From Phycisphaerae bacterium (GTDB taxonomy: Bacteria; Planctomycetota; Phycisphaerae; UBA1845): a stretch of DNA of 42,039 nt. Location of the stretch: contig JAJDDV010000038.1 in the NCBI GenBank assembly GCA_029260135.1, positions 1-42,039 of the forward strand, written 5' to 3'. Made by a program: the position numbers and the translations under genes. Below, piece by piece: positions 34,673-42,039 of this stretch. Each line of letters opens with the position of its first letter. The stretch's first letter is position 1. A model generated the notes under the pieces. The model saw only the letters and a program-made list of their open reading frames with translations. It was not told the origin of the DNA and did not search any database.

Positions 34673-35671
34673 TCACGCGTTCGGCGTAAACGAGTTCAGC
34701 GCTCGCATATAGTTGCCACGCTCGAAGGCAGCCGGGTTGCGGCACGAAGCCAAGTTCATACTGCCTTGCATCTGACGGACACTCTCATACTCCCGCTCCG
34801 CCATCCAGGTCGTCAGGCCTTCGAGGATCCTCCCGATAACCGGCGGGCCGTACTGAAGAAGCGCCGCGCATAGCATCGTTACGCTCGCGCCCGCCATCAC
34901 CAACTTCAACACGTCGGTGTAGTTATAGACCCCTGTGCTGGCCGCAAGGCTGCACTTCAACTGCGGATCGAGTATCGCAATCCAGCGAAGCGGCAAACGC
35001 ATCTCGTACATCGCGCTGAACGTCAATGTGGGGTCGATGTCCAGTTGATCCAGGTCAATGTCCGGCTGATAAAACCGGTTGAATAAGACGAGTCCGTCGA
35101 CGCCCCCTTCGTCCAGGCGCTTGGCGAAATGAGCCAGCGCACTGATGTACGGATTGATCTTCATCGCCACGGGGATCCTGACCGACGCGCGCACAGACGC
35201 GAGAGCCTCGAAGTAGCGCTGTTCAATGGCCTCACTCGTCGTCTCAGGATCCGTCGCCAGAAAATACGTGTTCAACTCGAGCGCATCGGCGCCCGCCTGT
35301 TCCATACCCTTTGCATACTCCATCCACCCGCCGGGGCTCGACCCGTTCAGGCTCGCGATCACCGGAATCCCGACCGCCTCTTTGATCGCCGAAAGATGTT
35401 CGAGATACGCGTCAGGACCTCTCGGGAACTCGGCCTGGGCCGGAAAATACGACGTCGCTTCCGCGAAACTTCCACCGCCGAAGTCCTCGTAATGATCCTG
35501 CTCAGCCGCATCATGCTCGATCTGCTCCTGAAACAGCGAGTACATGACAACCGCCGCAATTCCGGAGTCCTCCAGTGAGCGAACCGAAGCGACGTCCCGG
35601 CTAAGCGGCGACGCCGATGCGACCAGCGGGTTCTTGAGTTCCAAGCCCAGATACGTTGTCGATAGATCCAT
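34673..35671 (-). CDS. Dihydroorotate dehydrogenase-like flavoprotein
   Basis: A 332-residue TIM-barrel flavoprotein. The start LSTTYLGLELKNPLVASASPLS and later GIPVIASLNG, IPVAMKINPY, VDGLVLFNRFY and GVYNYTDVLKLVMAGASVTML follow the order of dihydroorotate dehydrogenase blocks with FMN-phosphate-binding loops. The usual N-x-S-x-P segment of true PyrD is replaced: LELNTYFLATDP at about 131-142. This supports assignment to the dihydroorotate-dehydrogenase-like group, often described near pyruvate:ferredoxin oxidoreductase genes, rather than to pyrimidine synthesis. The natural reaction is uncertain. An AGAGGT-type site precedes the ATG at 35669-35671. Confidence 0.85.
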   Translation of the reverse strand: MDLSTTYLGLELKNPLVASASPLSRDVASVRSLEDSGIAAVVMYSLFQEQIEHDAAEQDHYEDFGGGSFAEATSYFPAQAEFPRGPDAYLEHLSAIKEAVGIPVIASLNGSSPGGWMEYAKGMEQAGADALELNTYFLATDPETTSEAIEQRYFEALASVRASVRIPVAMKINPYISALAHFAKRLDEGGVDGLVLFNRFYQPDIDLDQLDIDPTLTFSAMYEMRLPLRWIAILDPQLKCSLAASTGVYNYTDVLKLVMAGASVTMLCAALLQYGPPVIGRILEGLTTWMAEREYESVRQMQGSMNLASCRNPAAFERGNYMRALNSFTPNA

Positions 35672-35837
35672 CGTTTACCTCTTGCACGTTTCTCGTCCGG
35701 TTTCTCTGGAGGGATCACCCTGCGTCGAACCGCTCACGCAACCCGCGGCCGAATGATCACTCGCGCTTCCGCGTGGTCCAGCGGCCGCGGACGGTGCATC
35801 GTAGTAATCGCCTTGACGTCGTCAAGGGAATGGGGCG

Positions 35838-35857
35838 GTGAGCACGCGGCCGCTCAC
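35838..35857 (-). terminator. Possible weak terminator after the IPTL-CTERM protein gene
   Basis: Six-base arms GTGAGC/GCTCAC flank an eight-base loop, starting seven bases past the stop codon at 35865. There is no good T-run, so termination would be inefficient or Rho-assisted. Confidence 0.3.
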
Positions 35858-35864
35858 GGTTGGT

Positions 35865-38234
35865 TCACCGGCGAAGAATGATCGTTCCGCCGACGCCCAA
35901 GAGCAACGCCAACGCAGCCAGACCCCACTGCGAAACGGTCGGTATCCCCATCGTGCACACGTCGGGCAGTCCGTCACCGTCCGCGTCGCTTTCGGTTTGA
36001 GTGTCGATGTCACACCGATCCGGAACTCCGTTTCGGTTGCAGTCCGGATCGCATCCGGTGGCACAGTAGAACGGTCCGCCGTCGGATGCTCCTCCCTGCA
36101 GAATCTCGCACGCATCGAGGATTCCGTTCACATTGCAGTCCAGCCCTCCCCCCGAGATCTCCTGATCATCCGGGGTGCCGTTCACGTTGCAGTCCATGCG
36201 CTTGACCAGCCCGAAACCGCCGACCTGCACCGTCGCATCGGCGATGCCATAACCGTGAAGAGCGACCGTAAGATAATGACTTCCCGCATTGACGTTGCGA
36301 ACGTCTATCGTTGCAGACTGCGATGTCGCTCCCGCGACACTACCCGTCATCACGAAACGCAGTTCCTCGTCGATCCAGACGCCAAGCTGATCGGAGTCAC
36401 CCGGGGCAACGAACTCGAACGAGAAAGACAACGCGTCGTCATCCTCGCCGATCTCGAGCGACGCGTACCAATACGCCGATTCACCGCCCGGACCCGCGCT
36501 CGTCTCCGCCAACTCTATGCCCCCACCGATCTCACTGACCGCTCCCGCCGTAGAGACCATGGTCGGCGTCACGGCCACCACAGGCCGGTCCGTCGGGAAG
36601 ACGGTCGTCGATTCCGAGAGCAAAACGAGTTCCCGGTTCTCGTCCGGAACGCCACCCTCGACCCAGTCATCCTGAAGATGATAACTCCCGAGGTCCTCAT
36701 ATCCCGATCCCAACAGCGGCGACCACGCCAGCCCTAGATCGCTCGTTCCCGACGTGGCACGTCCATACCAGCCCAGCGGATACGTCGCTCGTCCGGCGTC
36801 ATCGCCCACCGCGAGATGCTCAGGCCGAAGCTCGACGTCAACAATCGAATGCCTGGGATCGGCGCCATCCGCACGCCCGTATCGCCGGCCAAGAGACGAA
36901 AAGTAGTTGTCGACCAGCGTCGCACCGACTTCACGACCGATCGTTACCTCATCGAGCGTGAGCGCAAGTTCGTTGTTTCCACCGGCCAGTGCGTGCGAGA
37001 ACTCGGGAGAATCCAGTAGCGTCAAGTGCCTGACTTGCAGTCCGGGCATCGCCATGTCCTCGAGATGCCAGGCAGCCACCGCACCCACACGTGCGCCGTG
37101 GCCATGCCCGATCAGGTGAATCTCGCCGGTCAATCCCCCCACGGCGTTCACGATGGCTTCCGCGAGCCGGGCGCCGTTCAGATCCGACAGACATCGTGAC
37201 CGCCAGGCGCTGCACTGGCAGGTGTCCGTCGCCGCGTCATCCAGCCAGTTGTACATCAGTACAACCGGATCGGCCGACGCATCTCGCGCAACGATAGATG
37301 ACGCAAGGTCTCGCCAGAGCGCGTAATCTTGAACCGGTGGATCCCAAGGCGCAACTCCCGGGTGAGCGTCACCGCCGCGACCCCATCCATGTACGAGAAC
37401 GTGAAGATTGGTCGAATCAAGACTTCCTGGAAGGACGTCGACCTGGAAAGACACACCGTCAAAGCGCCCCAGTCGCGCCAAGGAATCACCCTCAGCCGTC
37501 GGAACGTACGCTGACGGCGCGCGCGGAATGCACGGATCGGCAAACGCGGCGTCACGCGAGTAGAAAACCTGACCGAGCACATCAGCCTCAGGCGTCTCCG
37601 CCGCCGCCAGAACCACGGGCCCGATCGTCAAGTAGGGTTTCGATGTCGGGTTCGAATCGACAGCATCCAGAAACGCCTGGGCTGCCCCAACAGCACTGCA
37701 CGGATCGATCTGAAGGCGAAAACCGATCGTGCCCGAACCGGCTGTCAACGCGTCGCTGACCGCCTCACCCACATCCAACGCATACCACGTGGCCGGCTGA
37801 TACGGCGCGACCGCAACGACGCCGCGAAAGACCGCCGGCTCCGCGGAGAAATCCGTCACGTCCTCCAGACCATTCGACGGGTACTCATAAGCCGCAACGA
37901 GCGAGTCGGGAAACGGATAGATCGGCGGACCGCGCAACGTGAAGTGGAGAGTCGCCGACACCGGCGGGCTGTACGGAAGACCCGTGAGGCTGTATTCCGT
38001 GACAACGCGATGCTCGAACGCGCCGGACTGGCGCGAAATCGTCCCGTCATAACCCGTCGCGTTGAAGTACCAGTCCCAAGCGTCGGCCACACCGTCGAAC
38101 GGACCGTAGATACCACCGTCAACAAGCGTTCCATCCGCGACTGGATACCGATTTTGCTGCCCGTAGACGTCGGAAACGCACCACGCCAGACCGACGACCG
38201 CCACGCTCAGATTCTTCCTGTACGAACGCCTCAT
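35865..38234 (-). CDS. Secreted lipase-fold protein with missing nucleophile and IPTL-CTERM anchor
   Basis: A 789-residue surface or exported protein. The signal peptide ends near residue 25. Residues 30-210 are a beta-sandwich module (VVTEYSLTGLPYSPPVSATLHFTL). An alpha/beta-hydrolase domain follows (about 265-480) with the oxyanion-side HVLVHGWG (278-285) and the nucleophile elbow LIGHGHGAR. The expected Ser of G-H-S-H-G is Gly378 (codon GGC at 37101-37103), so classical esterase activity should be absent. Residues 560-690 look beta-rich and binding-type. Then DCNVNGTPDD / DCNVNGILDAC / DCNRNGVPDRCD repeats precede the C-terminal IPTVSQWGLAALALLLG...ILRR, a clear IPTLxxWG-CTERM sorting signal normally processed by an exosortase (XrtH type). 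The exosortase is not in this window. Confidence 0.85.
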   Translation of the reverse strand: MRRSYRKNLSVAVVGLAWCVSDVYGQQNRYPVADGTLVDGGIYGPFDGVADAWDWYFNATGYDGTISRQSGAFEHRVVTEYSLTGLPYSPPVSATLHFTLRGPPIYPFPDSLVAAYEYPSNGLEDVTDFSAEPAVFRGVVAVAPYQPATWYALDVGEAVSDALTAGSGTIGFRLQIDPCSAVGAAQAFLDAVDSNPTSKPYLTIGPVVLAAAETPEADVLGQVFYSRDAAFADPCIPRAPSAYVPTAEGDSLARLGRFDGVSFQVDVLPGSLDSTNLHVLVHGWGRGGDAHPGVAPWDPPVQDYALWRDLASSIVARDASADPVVLMYNWLDDAATDTCQCSAWRSRCLSDLNGARLAEAIVNAVGGLTGEIHLIGHGHGARVGAVAAWHLEDMAMPGLQVRHLTLLDSPEFSHALAGGNNELALTLDEVTIGREVGATLVDNYFSSLGRRYGRADGADPRHSIVDVELRPEHLAVGDDAGRATYPLGWYGRATSGTSDLGLAWSPLLGSGYEDLGSYHLQDDWVEGGVPDENRELVLLSESTTVFPTDRPVVAVTPTMVSTAGAVSEIGGGIELAETSAGPGGESAYWYASLEIGEDDDALSFSFEFVAPGDSDQLGVWIDEELRFVMTGSVAGATSQSATIDVRNVNAGSHYLTVALHGYGIADATVQVGGFGLVKRMDCNVNGTPDDQEISGGGLDCNVNGILDACEILQGGASDGGPFYCATGCDPDCNRNGVPDRCDIDTQTESDADGDGLPDVCTMGIPTVSQWGLAALALLLGVGGTIILRR

Positions 38235-38462
38235 ATCCCACGTCCGAAATCAAGTCGCGACCCGACGCGCCGAGCGACATCGTGATCCAGACCGACGCGA
38301 AACGCCGAAACATACGCCTCGACGCGCGCAGTGATCCCTTCCTCGCCTACCCAACCATCGCTCCGACCTGCAAGATCGAGACCGAATCACCGCGGTTTCA
38401 GCGTTTCCAGCCGGGCGGCACCTCGGAGGTCAGACGCCGCAGCCCAGCAGGACGCGAGTTCA

Positions 38463-38477
38463 TGCACGCGACGTGCA
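38463..38477. promoter_or_regulatory. Palindrome TGCACGCGACGTGCA, possible operator
   Basis: Perfect inverted repeat with six-base arms and a three-base centre, about 100 bases upstream of the candidate promoter. It could be a regulator binding site or chance in GC-rich DNA. Confidence 0.2.
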
Positions 38478-38584
38478 GATACCGCGAGGCTCGAAGCCCT
38501 TCGCTTTTCCTCTTCTTGAGAACGCGCGACGACGCCACAGTGTCCGCAAGCTGGCACCCGTTCTGAAACGAAACAGTAGCGCGC

Positions 38585-38613
38585 TTGTACGACAAGGCGG
38601 ATGATCGTAGAAT
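38585..38613 (+). promoter_or_regulatory. Candidate sigma-70-like promoter
   Basis: TTGTAC at 38585-38590, exactly 17 bases, then TAGAAT at 38608-38613 (five of six matches at -10, four of six at -35). It would give a leader of about 50 bases before the GTG start at 38669. This is the best by-eye promoter in the window. Confidence 0.42.
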
Positions 38614-38668
38614 GACAAATCTGACCACACTGAGTGGATGACGCCGGAGTAGGGGAAGGGAGGGTCCC

Positions 38669-39316
38669 GTGTCGGCGTGCAGTTTCTTCGTTCCAGTCGT
38701 CGCGCTAGTGTTTCTGCCACTTGAACCGGTTGCCGTCACATGGTTGGAGGATTTCAACGGTCCGTTCCCTCCGCCGGGATGGTCGGTCGTAGACAACACG
38801 GGCGACGCCGTCTGGCAACGAAACACCGATCTTGGGAGGGCCAATTACACCGGCGGCGACGGCACAGCCGCAGCAATCGACTCCGACGTACTGAACTGGG
38901 CCTTCATCGATGCCGAGTTGATCTCGCCGCCGTTCATCGTTCCGGACAACGCGTATCTCGAGTTCGACCACTCATTCCGCTGGTACGCCTTGCCGCCGGA
39001 CGAACGCGGCGACGTTGATATCAGCGTCGACGGCGCGCCCTGGGCGACCCTGTTGGCCTTCACCGGCAGCGACGACGGCTATCCGACCGGTACACATAAG
39101 ACGCTCGATTTGAGCGCCGTTGCCGGCCAAACCATCCAAGTGCGATTCCGCTATTACGATGCCAACTGGGACTGGTGGTGGCAGATCGACAACGTCGCCG
39201 TGACCGTCGCATCACCCGTTCCGGCGTTGTCCGCAGTCAGCCTCTGGACGATGGCGGCGCTTGTACTCATGGCCGGTGTCACCGTGCATCGTCGCGCCGC
39301 TTCCCGCCGCGTTTGA
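38669..39316 (+). CDS. Small exported beta-sandwich protein with IPTL-like C-terminal anchor
   Basis: A 215-residue exported protein starting at GTG (38669-38671) after a GGGAAGGGA ribosome binding site. The signal peptide covers about 1-22. The mature domain (WLEDFNGPFPPPGWSVVDNTGDAVWQ ... YLEFDHSFRWY ... VDISVDGAPW ... IQVRFRYYDANWDWWWQIDNVAV) matches the MAM-like/'choice-of-anchor J' jelly-roll that binds ligands in adhesins and secreted peptidases. The C-terminus, VPALSAVSLWTMAALVLMAG followed by VHRRAASRR, resembles an IPTL-CTERM tail with a weak motif. No catalytic residues are recognisable. Probably surface attached; function unknown. Confidence 0.8.
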   Translation: MSACSFFVPVVALVFLPLEPVAVTWLEDFNGPFPPPGWSVVDNTGDAVWQRNTDLGRANYTGGDGTAAAIDSDVLNWAFIDAELISPPFIVPDNAYLEFDHSFRWYALPPDERGDVDISVDGAPWATLLAFTGSDDGYPTGTHKTLDLSAVAGQTIQVRFRYYDANWDWWWQIDNVAVTVASPVPALSAVSLWTMAALVLMAGVTVHRRAASRRV

Positions 39317-39832
39317 CCGCCCCCGCGCCCCACCAAGAGGGCCTGGCGTGAACCGCGGAGCGCCGGTTCCGCGCGACGGACTCCATTCTCATTCGGTAGA
39401 AGGCATCCAGATGTCAACCTGCCGGATCGCTGATTTGGGAGACCGTTCTTGCCGCCGGTGTCAGATTCCGTTTCCCTTTGGGCGAGTCGAAACGTCCCAG
39501 AATCCTATCACGAGCGCCTTCAAACCGAGCGCCACTCCGGCTCGCTCCAATACTGTCTCTCAACCGGGAGAGCGTTGCGGGATAGGGCGCAGTTCTCATG
39601 AGCGAGAATTCGCGAATCGCAAATCTCGGAAATGGGAACGCGTGCTGTTTTGAAACAACTCGGTACAGGCGGGCGCATCCAAAGTACGCTGAATACCGCC
39701 AAATAACGAGCCCACGAAGTATGTGAGACCACATTCCCGAAAAATGCGCGCTTGGCATCGGGCTTGCCGGTTGTGGGATGGCGTTCGGTACCGTTCGGGT
39801 CCGCGCATTATCAATCCTAGGAGGGTCGTACT
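39317..39832. other. Intergenic region upstream of the cytochrome gene (516 bases)
   Basis: No gene supported. It contains a possible hairpin CGCGGA/TCCGCG (39354-39373) shortly after the upstream stop, a short inverted repeat TTCTC/GAGAA, and the palindrome ATTCGCGAAT (39608-39617). Open frames on both strands here show no recognisable protein. Confidence 0.5.
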
Positions 39833-42039
39833 GTGTCCGCAACAATAGCCGTGGCACTCGTCGTCTCGAGCTTGGGGCAGGGAGCCCCGCTCACACATCT
39901 GGACTCCTTGACGCAAGGCCTGGATACCCCGGCCCGCGTTACAGTGGCACCGGACGGAACAGTGCTCGTGACCGACCCGACACAGGATCGGATTGCGCGC
40001 TTTGACGCCGCCTCAACACCACTTCCCGTGTGGAGCGTTCCCGAAGGTCCGGTAGCTATCGGTGCCCATCCGGATGGCCGCTTCTTTGTCTCACTTCGCG
40101 ACCTGCCGAGCGTCGCCGTTTATGATGCGACGTTCACGCGGACCGGATTCCTGGGCGAGGGAAATCCGATCGTGGCTTTCGTGCGCCCGACCGCCATCGC
40201 CGTGGCTGCCGGATCCGGAAACGTCTACGTCGTCGACTCCGGTTCTGATCGTGTCTACGGCTTCGCGAGTGACGGATCGCTGGCACTCATCACCGGAATT
40301 CGCGGAGAGCTACCCGGTCAACTCCTGGCTCCAAGTGCGATCGCTGTCGACGAAGCCAACGGCCGTTTGGTCGTGGCCGACCACGACAACTTCCGCGTGC
40401 AGCTCTTCTCGACGAGCGGGTTGTTCCTTCAGCGCTTCGGCTACCGAATGAAGTACATCGTGGGCGGCGGACAAGAAGGCTGGATGCCGCGCACACAGGG
40501 CCTTGCCGTCGATGCCACCGGCCGTATCTACGTGGCCGACGCGCTCATGAGCACGGTGCGCATTTTCGATACCTTTGGGGTCGAACTCGGAAAGGTCGTT
40601 CAGTACGGAACCGCTGCCGGCGACCTTCGCACAGCCGGCGGACTGACCATCAGTAACGACGGCTCGCGCCTCTACGTCGTCAGTGCGAACACATCGAGCG
40701 TCGAAATCTACTCAACACCTCCCCCGGGCACCGTGGCCGGTCTTTCTCCTTCAAGACAATCAGTCGCCTTCGATCCGCCCGGAACGAACGAAGAACCACT
40801 CGATGGCGTCGTGGCCGTTTCGTTGATGCCACGTTCGGGCAAAGGACCGTTTCGATCCCTCCGCTTCCCGGAAGTCGATGAGCGAGTTACCGTCGGTCCG
40901 GTCGACCCCCGATCGCAGATCGCAGCCTCTGGAAACGACGGTCCCCACTTTGTTCAATCCTCCGTGGTGTGCGGGCGCTGTCATGGAATCAATGGTCAGC
41001 CCGGCGGCCACCCCGGCCTGCTCGAAGGCCAGACCATGCTTTGCTTCTCCTGTCACAGCGGCGGCGGCGAAGGACTCGCCATGCCGATCCACGAAGCGGA
41101 TGTCGCCGATCCCTACGCCACGAACCCCACCGCGCCGGACGGTCAGGGGCGTTCACACGCGTGGGGCGTGCCCGCGATAAACGCACTGGCAGATTCCGTC
41201 GGCCCCGTCGCCGCCGGAAGCATGGAGCCCTACCTGCAGGGGGGGCTCATCAAGTGTTCGACCTGTCATGACCAGCACTCCTCCGACGTCGGTTCGCCGT
41301 ACCTGCGAAAATGGAACGGCGGCGACGAAATGTGCAAGGAGTGTCACGCTCCACGCAACCGCGGTCTCGGAGATGGCGGAAGCCATCCCGTCGGCTTTTT
41401 GTACCCCGCCGGTGTCGGTGAGTTCCCGGTCGACACAGCCCTGAATCCGCTCGTCTTGAAGGGCGCGAAGGTCGAGTGTTTGACCTGTCACGCCGTCCAC
41501 GATGCCGACTCCGGCGGCGCAAACAACGGTCTCGGCGATGGCATGCTACTCAGAACCGCCAACGACGAGACGCTCTGCCTGAAATGCCACACCGGCCACG
41601 CCGGGCACGCGCCGACCGGTTCATGGCAGCCGACCTGTCGAGATTGCCACGACATCCACGACCCCACCAACCTCAATCTCTCGCTCGTAGCAGCTTCAGT
41701 ACACAACCTCACACTCGACGTCGACAAACCCGTCGTCTTCACTGCACTGAGTGGACCGGGCAGCTTCGACGACGGTGACCCGACCACCAACGACGGAATC
41801 TGCCAGGTCTGCCACACAGGCACCGCATACCACAAGCACGATGGCTCCGGCGCGCCCCACAACGATGGCGACAACTGCCTGGGATGTCACCCTCACAGCA
41901 CCGGCTTCATGCCTTCGGGCGGCGCCTCCTGCACCGTGTGCCACAGCACACCGCAGGACAACGGCGACAATCTCCCACCGGGCGGGCGCCCCGCCGTGAT
42001 CAACGCCGACGGAACCGGCGGTCACCACAACACCAGCGG
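39833..42039 (+). CDS. Beta-propeller (NHL-type) / multiheme c-type cytochrome fusion, cut by window end
   Basis: An open frame of 735 codons running off the window edge. It starts at GTG 39833 with AGGAGGG (39819-39825) seven bases upstream; an in-frame stop at 39818 rules out an earlier start. A short hydrophobic leader (about 1-18) should export it. Residues about 30-300 form six NHL-like blades (e.g. PARVTVAPDGTVLVTD, PSAIAVDEANGRLVVAD, TQGLAVDATGRIYVAD). After a linker, ten heme-binding CxxCH motifs appear at residues 380, 404, 475, 501, 549, 582, 602, 657, 682 and 700 (CGRCH, CFSCH, CSTCH, CKECH, CLTCH, CLKCH, CRDCH, CQVCH, CLGCH, CTVCH), with extra His nearby for bis-His ligation. It probably moves electrons outside the cytoplasmic membrane. 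More hemes may follow beyond the window. Confidence 0.92.
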   Translation, partial: MSATIAVALVVSSLGQGAPLTHLDSLTQGLDTPARVTVAPDGTVLVTDPTQDRIARFDAASTPLPVWSVPEGPVAIGAHPDGRFFVSLRDLPSVAVYDATFTRTGFLGEGNPIVAFVRPTAIAVAAGSGNVYVVDSGSDRVYGFASDGSLALITGIRGELPGQLLAPSAIAVDEANGRLVVADHDNFRVQLFSTSGLFLQRFGYRMKYIVGGGQEGWMPRTQGLAVDATGRIYVADALMSTVRIFDTFGVELGKVVQYGTAAGDLRTAGGLTISNDGSRLYVVSANTSSVEIYSTPPPGTVAGLSPSRQSVAFDPPGTNEEPLDGVVAVSLMPRSGKGPFRSLRFPEVDERVTVGPVDPRSQIAASGNDGPHFVQSSVVCGRCHGINGQPGGHPGLLEGQTMLCFSCHSGGGEGLAMPIHEADVADPYATNPTAPDGQGRSHAWGVPAINALADSVGPVAAGSMEPYLQGGLIKCSTCHDQHSSDVGSPYLRKWNGGDEMCKECHAPRNRGLGDGGSHPVGFLYPAGVGEFPVDTALNPLVLKGAKVECLTCHAVHDADSGGANNGLGDGMLLRTANDETLCLKCHTGHAGHAPTGSWQPTCRDCHDIHDPTNLNLSLVAASVHNLTLDVDKPVVFTALSGPGSFDDGDPTTNDGICQVCHTGTAYHKHDGSGAPHNDGDNCLGCHPHSTGFMPSGGASCTVCHSTPQDNGDNLPPGGRPAVINADGTGGHHNTS

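Larger units (their letters stand above)
38235..38668. other. Divergent intergenic region (434 bases)
   Basis: No gene supported. It holds a candidate promoter at 38585-38613 and a perfect 6-base-arm palindrome TGCACG-CGA-CGTGCA (38463-38477), which could be an operator. It separates two anchored exported proteins transcribed in opposite directions. Confidence 0.5.

Overview
The window is a GC-rich bacterial chromosome segment. It most likely comes from a Planctomycetota bacterium of the Phycisphaerae type. The clues are exported proteins with 'GACCL...C' cysteine modules, 'DCNxNGxPDxCD' repeats, dockerin-like DxDxDG segments, an IPTL-CTERM sorting tail, and an ECF sigma factor coupled to a small two-helix membrane protein. 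This lineage call is inference from protein style; no rRNA or tRNA gene is visible. No prophage core genes, CRISPR array or complete insertion sequence were seen.

Layout. 1-3767: two translationally linked M14-carboxypeptidase paralogues, of which the first has lost its zinc and catalytic residues. 3807-4741: an ECF sigma factor overlapping a small membrane protein. 4916-8129: a compact cluster of two related GNAT acetyltransferases and a DUF6916-type exported protein (+ strand), converging on three tandem phage-tail-collar (MdpB-like) proteins (- strand). 8519-12346: a giant secreted right-handed beta-helix protein, followed by a small MITE-like nested palindrome and a strong terminator. 12699-15479: an M16 lipoprotein peptidase. 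15788-20064: carAB. 20155-24839: an RND efflux pump and its membrane-fusion protein. 25093-27880: a stand-alone Clp-N protein with three repeats, a thrombospondin-type-3 calcium-repeat protein and a basic exported protein of unknown function. 28404-30844: typA/bipA converging with a KynB-type hydrolase. 31263-34252: an exported amidohydrolase converging with an HDOD-GGDEF diguanylate cyclase. 34673-38234: a dihydroorotate-dehydrogenase-like flavoprotein and an IPTL-CTERM lipase-fold protein whose nucleophile is missing. 38669-39316: a small anchored beta-sandwich protein. 39833-end: a beta-propeller/decaheme cytochrome c fusion cut by the window edge.

How the genes work together. Most of the region encodes the cell envelope and secretome: peptidases, adhesin-like proteins, an efflux pump and an extracytoplasmic electron carrier. 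Housekeeping genes (carAB, typA) are interspersed. Clear translational coupling (1- or 4-base stop/start overlaps) links the M14 pair, the sigma factor and its membrane protein, carA-carB, and the RND adaptor and pump. Three proteins keep a catalytic fold but have lost hallmark active-site residues: the first M14, the second GNAT and the lipase-like protein. The most interesting systems are the tail-collar/GNAT/DUF6916 cluster and the propeller-cytochrome fusion.
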